In this document: positions 1-6,128 of the stretch, in pieces
Position numbering within the stretch: position 1 is the stretch's first letter
Layout: the number at the start of each line of letters is the position of its first letter
From: Planctomycetales bacterium
GTDB lineage: Bacteria; Planctomycetota; Planctomycetia; Pirellulales; Thermoguttaceae
Reading direction: 5' to 3'
DNA: 10,077 nt
Assembly (NCBI GenBank): GCA_007122045.1
Contig: SKJM01000379.1
Span: forward strand, 1-10,077
Position numbers and translations under genes: made by a program
The notes under the pieces: model-generated
Databases searched by the model: none
What the model saw: only the letters and a program-made list of their open reading frames with translations
Told to the model about the DNA's origin: nothing

Positions 1-666
1 ATCGCCGAACGGATCGTCCACGTCGGCCGGGTCATCGTCGGGCAGCATGGGTGGAGCAGCCGGCTCGTCGAATGGATCGGCCGGTTCGTCGATAAGCGGA
101 TCGTCGGGTTGGACCGGCTCCTCGGCCGGCTCGAGCGGCGGCTCGACCGGACCCAACTCGAAAGGCTCCGCCTCGGGATCGCGGTCCACCGTGTCGATCT
201 GCTCGCGGATGAACGCCTGATCCTGCTCGCGCAATTGCTCGTACCGCACGCGCTGGATCTCACGCTCCCGCGCGTGAGCCTTCATCCTCGCTTCAACGCG
301 GTAGCTCTCCAGTCGCAGGCGCGCGTTGCCCTGAACCCGCTCCAGCGCCCGGAAAACGTTGTACGTCCCGCCCACGTCCTTTGCCTCCAGCTCGGCGCCT
401 TGGGCGAAGTCGTCGGCAGCTTCTTCGGGCCGGCCCAACTGCTCCAACACCAGGCCGCGGAAGTAATAGCACCGCGGGTCCTCGGTGCCGGCCTCGATGG
501 CGCCGGAGAGCAACTCGTGCGCTCGGAGGTAATCCTGCGCGAAGTACGCATGGACGCCGCTACCGTACATTTGCCCGAGCAAGGCGTCCTGGGCCGGCAG
601 GGCGGGTGGGAGGACCGCACCGATCAAAAGGACCGATCCGACCAGTAATGCAATCGTTCGATTCAT
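1..666 (-). CDS. Secreted TPR-repeat protein, C-terminus beyond window edge
   Basis: The reading frame is open from an ATG at 664-666 to the left edge (222 codons, no stop), so the C-terminus is missing. Residues 1-25 form a signal peptide (basic MNRT, a hydrophobic stretch, then LPPALPA with probable cleavage before QD). Residues about 34-100 read as one to two tetratricopeptide repeats (YFAQDYLRAHELL, then YYFRGLVLEQLGRPEEAADD). Residues about 112-160 are rich in Arg, Glu and Gln and probably form a long charged helix or coiled coil. From about 170 onward the protein is rich in Pro, Asp and Glu, with repeated DEP/DPF pieces. The start is supported by AAGAGGA (plus positions 675-681) 8 nt upstream. 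A role as an exported protein-protein interaction scaffold is inferred; no enzymatic motif is visible. Planctomycetes carry many such secreted TPR proteins. Confidence 0.85.
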   Translation of the reverse strand, partial: MNRTIALLVGSVLLIGAVLPPALPAQDALLGQMYGSGVHAYFAQDYLRAHELLSGAIEAGTEDPRCYYFRGLVLEQLGRPEEAADDFAQGAELEAKDVGGTYNVFRALERVQGNARLRLESYRVEARMKAHAREREIQRVRYEQLREQDQAFIREQIDTVDRDPEAEPFELGPVEPPLEPAEEPVQPDDPLIDEPADPFDEPAAPPMLPDDDPADVDDPFGD

Positions 667-750
667 GACTCCAATCCTCTTCTGGACAAAGGCTTCCGAG
701 GGCGGGAAACGACACCACCGCGGACGCGCACACTGCGGCCGGGTTCGTAC

Positions 751-779
751 ATCATACTCCAACCCGCGGCCGAACACAA
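751..779 (-). promoter_or_regulatory. Candidate sigma70-type promoter for the TPR gene
   Basis: On the minus strand TTGTGT (plus 774-779) is followed after 17 nt by TATGAT (plus 751-756). The -10 matches the consensus at five of six bases; the -35 is weaker. Transcription would start near 744, about 78 nt before the ATG at 666. An inverted repeat (737-745 with 761-771) overlaps the spacer. Read from the sequence only. Confidence 0.4.
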
Positions 780-1211
780 TCAAGCTCGCCGGACGGGGGA
801 CGACCGGAAGCCGTTCCGCGCACTACCCTTATGGTAGTTGTGGGGCGGACGGATTTCAAGCAGTTGCCTCGAAAGCCGGGCCGGAATGGCCACCTCGAGC
901 AAGAGGGTTCGACGAAGGCCTACCGAAATTTCCCGGAGAATACCCCGCGAGAGGGGGCAGCGCACGAAACAAGACTGCGGGCCCCCACAATTCCGTGCCT
1001 GGCATGGCCCCCAGAAGGCCCCGAGAAGCGAAAACCCGGTTGCCGAGACGCGGCGTGGACGCCACGCAGTCTTGAATCGCGTTGACACGATGGTCCGCTC
1101 CATCCAGTGGGCGAGGGCCAGCTTTCCCATCGCCGCGGAGCGAACTCGTGGCCGGGGCGGGAGTCTTCCCTATCTCCCGCTCCTAACGTATTCTTCGTAT
1201 TCCAGTTACGC

Positions 1212-1382
1212 GCATCTTGACAGCCATGCCGACTGAACCGGCAAAGATGCCCAGAAACCCGCACCTTGGCGCGAATATACCGGTTGCGTAAGCCTGTCGG
1301 TCTGGAAACGGAACCGCAGGAATTGCCCCGGAGATGCCAGTTCCGCAAGATGCGGAGCGCACCCCGCGGATGTAGGGGCGTG
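1212..1382 (+). other. Dense set of complementary segments, possible structured RNA
   Basis: Pairings seen by eye on the plus strand are as follows. GCATCTT 1212-1218 pairs with AAGATGC 1244-1250. TGCCG 1227-1231 pairs with CGGCA 1239-1243 and stacks directly inside the first stem, leaving an 8-nt bulge at 1219-1226. CCAGA 1251-1255 pairs with TCTGG 1301-1305 and CC 1258-1259 with GG 1299-1300. CGCA 1260-1263 pairs with TGCG 1285-1288 and CC 1264-1265 with GG 1282-1283. The bulge GACAG 1219-1223 can pair with CTGTC 1294-1298 as a pseudoknot. Further stems are CCGCAGGAATTG 1314-1325 with CAGTTCC 1338-1344 and TGCGG 1351-1355, and CACCCC 1360-1365 with GGG/GTG 1376-1382. It matches no riboswitch or RNA consensus I know. 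No clear promoter lies upstream, so transcription is unproven. Confidence 0.25.
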
Positions 1383-1388
1383 ATTTCC

Positions 1389-1418
1389 TTGACGCCTGGG
1401 GATGGTTCTGGCTATACT
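1389..1418 (+). promoter_or_regulatory. Sigma70-type promoter for the 1451 gene
   Basis: TTGACG (1389-1394) is followed after 18 nt by TATACT (1413-1418); each hexamer matches five of six consensus bases. Transcription would begin near 1425, about 26 nt before the ATG at 1451. This is the best promoter match upstream of the plus-strand group 1451-3685. Confidence 0.6.
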
Positions 1419-1450
1419 GAAAATAGCAACTTACGTCCTCCGGAACCTGA

Positions 1451-2353
1451 ATGAGCATACCCATGATCGTTTGCACACGTTTCCTTCCCGTCCGGCTCGC
1501 CGTGGTGGTTGCGGCAAGTTGGTTGTGTGGGCCTTTGTTTGCACAAGAGGAGGCCCCGCCCGCCCCCCAGCGGCCGACCGAATCCGGCTATCGCCAGCTT
1601 GCCCCGGGTGTGATGAAGGTGGTCGAACCCGAACTGCTGGTGGAAGACACCTTCAGCCGTCACGACGTGGTGGAACTCCTGGCCGTCGATCCGGATTTCG
1701 ACTGGGCCAAAGAGACCCCGTTCCGCCGGGACATTTGGGGGCTGGAGTTCCAGTTCAAAGTGGTGCGCATGCTCCACGTCGATATTCCCAACCCCGAGAC
1801 CGACCGCATGCAGCGCAAACGGGTGTGGTATCTGGTCTACTCGGTGACCAACAACGAGAAGGTTTTGCACCCGGTCCGGCAGGAGGACGGCACTTGGAAG
1901 GTCGAGCGGGTGGCGCGGCCGTTGAAGTTCATTCCCCAGTTTCTCCTGGAGGTTCCGCGGTTCGAGAAGGCGTATCCCGCGCGCCTGATCCCCGTGGCCA
2001 TGGGTCCGATTCGCAGGCGGGAGGACCCGAACCGGCGGTTCCTGAACACGGTCGAGATGAGCCAGCGGACGATTCAGCCCGGCGAGACCGTTTGGGGGGT
2101 GGCCACGTGGGTCGACATCGATCCGCGGACCAACTACTTCTCGATCTACGTGCGAGGGCTCACCAACGCCTATCGCTGGCGGGACGAGCCGGGGGCCTTC
2201 CAGGAGCGTAAGCTGTTGGGGTCAGGCCGCCGCCTTTCCCGAAAGACGCTGAAACTCAATTTCTGGCGGCCGGGCGACGAATTCATTATTCACGAAGGCC
2301 AAGTCCGGTTCGGCGCCCCGGGGGCCCTTGACTACGAGTGGGTGTGGCGGTAA
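1451..2353 (+). CDS. Secreted protein of unknown function
   Basis: The protein has 300 residues and belongs to no family I recognise. Residues 1-31 look like a signal peptide (basic region with R10 and R15, a hydrophobic core, then GPLFA with probable cleavage before QEE), followed by a short proline-rich linker. The mature part is rich in Arg, Trp and aromatic residues and looks like a mostly beta protein with no membrane segment, giving a periplasmic or cell-surface protein. Segments such as WYLVYSVTNNEK and PGETVWGVATWVDIDP resemble those in conserved planctomycete proteins of unknown function; that comparison is from memory. The start could also be the in-frame ATG at 1463, which keeps the same signal peptide; neither ATG has a strong ribosome binding site. 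A good promoter lies at 1389-1418. The gene ends 66 nt before rpmA, which may be co-transcribed with it. Confidence 0.85.
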   Translation: MSIPMIVCTRFLPVRLAVVVAASWLCGPLFAQEEAPPAPQRPTESGYRQLAPGVMKVVEPELLVEDTFSRHDVVELLAVDPDFDWAKETPFRRDIWGLEFQFKVVRMLHVDIPNPETDRMQRKRVWYLVYSVTNNEKVLHPVRQEDGTWKVERVARPLKFIPQFLLEVPRFEKAYPARLIPVAMGPIRRREDPNRRFLNTVEMSQRTIQPGETVWGVATWVDIDPRTNYFSIYVRGLTNAYRWRDEPGAFQERKLLGSGRRLSRKTLKLNFWRPGDEFIIHEGQVRFGAPGALDYEWVWR

Positions 2354-2367
2354 AAAGAAGGATTCAC

Positions 2368-2406
2368 ATGCCTAAACGGCCCCACGTAAGGGGCGACTGC
2401 GATTGA
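2368..2406 (+). CDS. Possible 12-codon leader peptide before rpmA
   Basis: A strong ribosome binding site AGAAGGA (2356-2362) lies 5 nt before an ATG that opens 12 codons ([12 protein letters not shown]) ending in TGA at 2404-2406. The stop abuts the rpmA ribosome binding site (AAGGAG at 2408-2413). A GCCCC/GGGGC hairpin (2379-2383/2390-2394) lies inside the small frame. Translation of this frame could influence access to the rpmA start, but that is an inference and chance is possible given its short length. Confidence 0.25.
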   Translation: MPKRPHVRGDCD

Positions 2407-2407
2407 T

Positions 2408-2413
2408 AAGGAG
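2408..2413 (+). promoter_or_regulatory. Ribosome binding site of rpmA
   Basis: AAGGAG sits 6 nt before the ATG at 2420 and fixes the start of L27. It directly follows the stop codon of the 12-codon frame at 2368-2406. Confidence 0.8.
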
Positions 2414-2419
2414 AACGTC

Positions 2420-2668
2420 ATGGCCCACAAGAAAGGTCAAGGCTCCAGCCGCAACGGCCGCGACAGCAACGCCCAGCGCCGCGGCGTGAAGCGGTTTGGC
2501 GGCCAGGAAGTCCGTGCCGGCAACATCCTGGTCCGGCAGTGCGGCACCAAGTTTCACCCCGGACGGGGGGTAGGCTGCGGCAACGATTACACGCTCTACG
2601 CCCTCATTGACGGCTACGTCAAGTTCGACCGCGGCGGCCGGCGCGTCAGCATCGTTGGCGCGGGCTGA
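2420..2668 (+). CDS. rpmA: 50S ribosomal protein L27
   Basis: The 82-residue protein starts [16 protein letters not shown] and continues with [20 protein letters not shown] and VGCGNDYTL, the hallmark stretches of bacterial L27 (about 85 residues in E. coli). L27 sits at the peptidyl-transferase centre of the large subunit, with its N-terminal tail reaching toward the tRNA ends. The AHKKG start corresponds to the mature N-terminus, with no cleavable extension of the Firmicutes type. The gene is followed after 9 nt by obg, the usual partner. The gene for L21 (rplU), which normally precedes rpmA, is absent here; a secreted protein gene occupies that side instead. Start and ribosome binding site are clear. 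Confidence 0.98.
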   Translation: MAHKKGQGSSRNGRDSNAQRRGVKRFGGQEVRAGNILVRQCGTKFHPGRGVGCGNDYTLYALIDGYVKFDRGGRRVSIVGAG

Positions 2669-2677
2669 TCCTGCTCC

Positions 2678-3685
2678 ATGTTTGTCGACCAGGTGGAGAT
2701 CGACGTCGAGGGCGGCCGCGGCGGCGACGGCTGTGTCTCGTTCCGCCGCGAGAAGTACGTTCCACGCGGCGGCCCCGACGGCGGTGACGGCGGCGACGGC
2801 GGAAGCGTCATCCTCGTGGCCGAGGAGGGCGTCGACAGCCTCAGCCCCCTGGCCCATCGCAAGACGTGGCGCGCCCCGAGCGGACGGCACGGCGAGGGCT
2901 CCTGCCGACACGGGCGGGCAGGCGACGACGCGTGGATTCGCGTCCCCCCCGGAACGGTGGTCTATGACGTGCAGGGCGGGTACGTCATCAAAGACCTGGC
3001 CTCCCCGGGCGAGAAGGTGAACGTGGCCCGCGGCGGCAAGGGCGGCAAGGGCAACACCCGCTTCAAGACGTCCACGCACCGCGCCCCGCGCGAATCGACG
3101 CCGGGCGACCCCGGCGAAGCCCGCCGAATACGCCTGGAACTGAAGGTCATTGCCGACGTGGGGCTGGTGGGCAAGCCGAACGCCGGCAAGAGCACGCTGC
3201 TCAGCCGCGTCAGCCGCGCCCGGCCCGAAATCGCCGGCTATCCGTTCACCACCAAGCGGCCGAACCTCGGGCGGGTGCAAATCGACGCCGACCGGTCGTT
3301 CATTCTGGCCGATATTCCCGGCCTGATCGAGGGCGCGCACGCCGGGGCGGGGCTGGGGCACGAGTTCTTGCGGCACATCGAGCGGGCGGGTATCCTGGTT
3401 CACCTGGTCGAGCCGCAGCCGCTCGACGGCACCCGGCCGGCGGACAACTACCGCGCCATCCGCGAGGAACTCCTCCGCTACAACCCGGCCCTGGGCGACC
3501 GGCCCGAGATCGTCGCCGTCAGCAAGGCCGACCTTCCCGAGGCCCAGGCGGTGCGCGACGAACTTGCCGGCGAACTCGGCCGCGAGGTTCACCTCATTTC
3601 GGCCGTCACGGGAGAAGGGCTCAACACACTGCTGGGCGCCGTCGCCGAGGCCCTCGGGCGGGACGCGGAGGAGGCGTGGGGGTGA
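2678..3685 (+). CDS. obg: Obg-family ribosome-assembly GTPase
   Basis: The 335-residue protein is a full Obg core. Residues 1-157 form the glycine-rich Obg fold (EGGRGGDGCVSFRREKYVPR, GGPDGGDGGDGG, RGGKGGKGN). The G domain follows with G1 GKPNAGKS (165-172), G2 FTT (190-192), G3 DIPG (212-215) and G5 SAVTG (308-312). The G4 motif reads SKAD (282-285) in place of the usual NKxD. The protein ends just after the G domain, so the variable C-terminal OCT domain is missing, as in many bacteria. Obg binds GTP/GDP and acts in assembly of the 50S subunit and in stress control. The start lies 9 nt after the rpmA stop with no clear ribosome binding site, which suggests translational coupling to rpmA. 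No terminator is visible in the 24 nt before the convergent neighbour. Confidence 0.97.
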   Translation: MFVDQVEIDVEGGRGGDGCVSFRREKYVPRGGPDGGDGGDGGSVILVAEEGVDSLSPLAHRKTWRAPSGRHGEGSCRHGRAGDDAWIRVPPGTVVYDVQGGYVIKDLASPGEKVNVARGGKGGKGNTRFKTSTHRAPRESTPGDPGEARRIRLELKVIADVGLVGKPNAGKSTLLSRVSRARPEIAGYPFTTKRPNLGRVQIDADRSFILADIPGLIEGAHAGAGLGHEFLRHIERAGILVHLVEPQPLDGTRPADNYRAIREELLRYNPALGDRPEIVAVSKADLPEAQAVRDELAGELGREVHLISAVTGEGLNTLLGAVAEALGRDAEEAWG

Positions 3686-3709
3686 CGCGACGTTTCGCCG
3701 AACTTACGG

Positions 3710-3982
3710 CTACTCCAACAGCAACGACGCATAGCTTTGGATGCAGAAGCTGAACTCGGCGAGTTTTCCGTTGGATGCCGTCCCAAGTGCCCTGATGCGA
3801 CGCTCGATTTCCTCCCGGCTCAGTTGCTCGTCGGGCGGGAAAAACGCCGTGATTGCACCTCTTCGCCAACCCTGAAGCGTGGTATGGTCCAGCTTCAATA
3901 GGTTGATCGTCTTCGCCGCATCCGCGTCGGTGCCGCTGATGCCGCCATTATCGTCGAACCGGAACCGTGCTGACGGTTGCAT
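3710..3982 (-). CDS. Small protein of unknown function overlapping the AAA ATPase gene
   Basis: The 90-residue frame starts at ATG 3982 within the 3' end of the ATPase gene, overlapping it by 35 nt in the +1 frame, and ends at TAG 3710. GGAGG (plus 3995-3999) lies 12 nt upstream. Codon third positions are mostly G or C, which supports coding. The N-terminal part is polar with an acidic patch (FDDNGGISGTDADAAK), the middle has LLKLDHTTLQGWRRG, and residues about 52-68 are predicted as a charged helix (DEQLSREEIERRIRALG). There is no signal peptide, membrane segment, HNH or other nuclease motif. I do not recognise the family. The overlap implies joint expression with the ATPase and perhaps a functional partnership. 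It could also be a degraded continuation of the ATPase tail. Confidence 0.55.
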   Translation of the reverse strand: MQPSARFRFDDNGGISGTDADAAKTINLLKLDHTTLQGWRRGAITAFFPPDEQLSREEIERRIRALGTASNGKLAEFSFCIQSYASLLLE

Positions 3983-5165
3983 CCTGTTCTTCCGCCTCCA
4001 TGAGGACCTGGAGAATCCAATTGGAATCCATCCCGTAGGACTGGGCCGGTGTCTCGCTGTCGCCGGTTGCGCGCAACAGGCAGACCTCGTCCGGCTGCAA
4101 TTCGCCGATGACCTGGGGTGAATGGGTGGTGGCGACGAACTGAACTTCCGGGAAGATGCGTTTCAGATCAGCGACAACTCGCCGCTGCCACTTCGGATGC
4201 AGGTGGACGTCCAGTTCATCGATCAGGACCACGCCGGGCGTTTGCGCCAGCACGCGAGACAGGGGAGTATCGTTTGCTGTCCGTTCGTTGGGGGGCACAA
4301 GAAAGTTGTTCTGGGTCACCATTTTGATCGCAATATCGGCGACCATAGCGAGGAGGGTACGTTCTCCGGCGCTCAGGTTCGCAAAGGGCTGGGCATTCCC
4401 GCCCACCGAAAGGACAATTTGTTCGAGGTCGCCATCGTAGTAAAGCCCGTCGGCGCCGGGGACGGCCGCAAGCACAGCGTTGTGAACGACGTGGAATCCC
4501 GGGCGGTAGCGGCCCTCACGGTTTCCCCGCTCAATCGCTTCCGTCCGAAACCAAGCGTTCAGGTCGGTCAGTCGGATCCGGTCGTTCAAGCAATCGTAGA
4601 ATGCATCCCAGCGCTTGGCCGGTCCATTGGAGCGCGCCTTGACCTGCTGCCTTTGATTGTGTGGCAACCAGGTGCGGCCAGCCCCATAATACGCAATGAC
4701 CGGGAGAAGAACTCGCTCATGGTTGTAGATGCGTTCATACGCCGACCGGATCAGGTCCAGCGCCTGCCGCGAGTGGCGATTACTCACTTTTTTCGCGCCC
4801 TCCCCGAGCACCTGCCCCCATGAGATCCCGTCGCATTCCAGGATCTTTCCGGTCGCATAAACCGACAGTTCGCCCGGTGCCTGCTGCAAGAGCGTCCGAT
4901 CCCCCTCCATGATTGCCGTCAGACGCTTCTTGTCGGAAGTGAGACGCCGGCGGCTGCTGGCCAGCGATGAATCGGGAACATTCTCCAGCCAAACACCCAA
5001 CGCAACGGCAAGCGCGTCGAGAACACTGGTCTTGCCGACACGGTTTTCGCCCACCAACACGTGGAACGACCCTCCGTTGCCGCTACGATTGGCCGCGCGG
5101 GGAAATTCGAAGGCGGCCTGGGCGAACCTCTTGAAATTGCGAAGCTCCAATCGGTCAATTCTCAT
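3948..5165 (-). CDS. AAA ATPase of the COG3950 / AAA_21 type
   Basis: The 405-residue protein begins MRIDRLELRNFKRF, the typical opening of SMC/RecF-like ATPases. It has Walker A GENRVGKT (39-46), a helical insertion (about 60-250), an ABC-like signature LSAGE (264-268), Walker B VVLIDELD (312-319) with HLHPKWQRR, and the H-loop TTHSPQVI (346-353). This layout is that of COG3950, predicted ATP-binding proteins related to the ATPase subunits of Septu and retron-linked defence systems. It is expected to dimerise, bind ATP and signal to or load a partner. The tail after SNWIL is short; relatives usually have a longer helical end. GGAGGGG lies just before the start. The gene begins 16 nt after the ABC ATPase stop and is likely co-transcribed with it. 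Sampled GC (about 50-63%) is well below its neighbours, suggesting transfer. Confidence 0.85.
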   Translation of the reverse strand: MRIDRLELRNFKRFAQAAFEFPRAANRSGNGGSFHVLVGENRVGKTSVLDALAVALGVWLENVPDSSLASSRRRLTSDKKRLTAIMEGDRTLLQQAPGELSVYATGKILECDGISWGQVLGEGAKKVSNRHSRQALDLIRSAYERIYNHERVLLPVIAYYGAGRTWLPHNQRQQVKARSNGPAKRWDAFYDCLNDRIRLTDLNAWFRTEAIERGNREGRYRPGFHVVHNAVLAAVPGADGLYYDGDLEQIVLSVGGNAQPFANLSAGERTLLAMVADIAIKMVTQNNFLVPPNERTANDTPLSRVLAQTPGVVLIDELDVHLHPKWQRRVVADLKRIFPEVQFVATTHSPQVIGELQPDEVCLLRATGDSETPAQSYGMDSNWILQVLMEAEEQDATVSTVPVRR

Positions 5166-5181
5166 AGCCCCTCCATTTGGG

Positions 5182-6108
5182 TCAGGCCGTAATGCCCTTG
5201 GTCAGCGTCATGAACGCTGTTTCCAGGTTGATCTCGTCTTCCCGGAAAAGTTGCAAGCGGTAGCCGGCGGCGATCAGCAGGGTGGGCAGCTCGGTGTAAT
5301 CGGTCACGTGCTCGGCCAGGGTCACGTTGATGGTCTCCTCGCGGACGTCGACCATCTCGACCAGGGGGCTGGCTTCGAGCAGCCGGGCGGCCTCGCCGGT
5401 CCCCCCGGCCACCCGCACGTTCAACAGCGTGCGGTCGCGCACCCGCCGCATCACCTCCGACACTTCGGCGCTGAGCAGCAGTTCGCCCCGCTCGATAATG
5501 CCGACCTTGTTGCAGATGTCGGCCAGTTCGGGCAGGATGTGGCTGGACACCATGATGGTCTTGCCCAAGCTGCGCAACTGCTTCAGCAGCCCGCGAATTT
5601 CGATCCGCGCCCGGGGGTCCAACCCGCTGGCCGGCTCGTCGAGGATGAGCACCTGGGGGTCGTGCAGCAGGACGCGGGCGAGGCCCAGCCGCTGGGTCAT
5701 GCCGCGGGAGAGGCTGGTGACGAAGGCGTCGCGCTTGTAGCCCAGTTCGACCAGGTCGAGCACTTCCTCGCACACCTTCCGCCGCTTTCGGCCGCGGATG
5801 CGGTACGCGGCGGCGAAGAATTCGAGGTACTCGATCACCTTCATGTCGTCGTACACGCCGAAGAAGTCGGGCATGAAGCCGATCAGCCGGCGGATTTCCT
5901 TCGGGTGCGTGTAGATGGAATGCCCGCACACGTACGCCTCGCCCCAGGTGGGCTGCAGCAGCGTGGCGAGGATGCGCATGGTGGTGGTCTTGCCGGAACC
6001 GTTGGGCCCGATGTACCCGAACAGGTCGCCCTCCTCCAGCTCGAGGGTGAGGTTGTGCAGGGCGTGCAGTTCGCCGTAGGCTTTCGTCAGGTCTTGCGTT
6101 CGAATCAT
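5182..6108 (-). CDS. ABC transporter ATP-binding protein (ABC-2 / GldA-like)
   Basis: The 308-residue protein has Walker A GPNGSGKT (34-41), signature LSRGM (133-137), Walker B VLILDEP (153-159) followed by SGLDP as the D-loop, and H-loop histidine 190 in SSHI. The Q-loop region reads GFMPDFFG (77-84), with Asp where Gln is usual. Residues from about 215 form a C-terminal domain typical of ATPases that drive ABC-2 type exporters or gliding-type complexes (CcmA/GldA group). It would act at the inner face of the cytoplasmic membrane. It follows the 766-residue membrane protein after 20 nt with no visible ribosome binding site, so expression depends on that gene. No ABC-2 permease is in the window; the substrate is unknown. 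Confidence 0.92.
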   Translation of the reverse strand: MIRTQDLTKAYGELHALHNLTLELEEGDLFGYIGPNGSGKTTTMRILATLLQPTWGEAYVCGHSIYTHPKEIRRLIGFMPDFFGVYDDMKVIEYLEFFAAAYRIRGRKRRKVCEEVLDLVELGYKRDAFVTSLSRGMTQRLGLARVLLHDPQVLILDEPASGLDPRARIEIRGLLKQLRSLGKTIMVSSHILPELADICNKVGIIERGELLLSAEVSEVMRRVRDRTLLNVRVAGGTGEAARLLEASPLVEMVDVREETINVTLAEHVTDYTELPTLLIAAGYRLQLFREDEINLETAFMTLTKGITA

Positions 6109-6128
6109 GTCGGGGGGAAAGGTTCCGG

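Larger units (their letters stand above)
667..1450. other. Long non-coding region between divergent genes
   Basis: No convincing gene is seen here. The open frames present translate to low-complexity Arg/Pro/Gly/Ser mixtures with no ribosome binding site or family resemblance. What it does hold: an inverted repeat at 737-745/761-771 with a 2-nt bulge; a hairpin ACTACC/GGTAGT (822-827/833-838); a hairpin GCGTGG/CCACGC (1053-1058/1062-1067); a hairpin GCGGGAG/CTCCCGC (1157-1163/1174-1180); a 9-bp tandem pair CGTATTCTT/CGTATTCCA (1187-1204); the structured segment 1212-1382; and a promoter at 1389-1418. The stretch 840-1050 shows nothing I can name. Confidence 0.6.

Noticed and set aside
1082..1110. 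TTGACA at 1082-1087 as a promoter -35
   Set aside because: No -10-like hexamer at 16-18 nt spacing (the sequence there is GC-rich).
780..1348. Several overlapping open frames on both strands in the 667-1450 gap
   Set aside because: No ribosome binding site, no plausible fold and no family resemblance; composition fits non-coding GC-rich DNA.
1443..1450. GAACCTGA, part of the TPP riboswitch consensus
   Set aside because: The CTGAGA element and the rest of the 3' conserved stretch are missing; it is an isolated short match.
2372..3592. 406-codon minus-strand open frame opposite rpmA and obg
   Set aside because: Antisense shadow of two unmistakable ribosomal genes.
3710..5165. A complete Septu system (PtuA with PtuB)
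   Set aside because: The small partner lacks an HNH motif and is far shorter than PtuB, so the assignment is limited to a COG3950-type ATPase.
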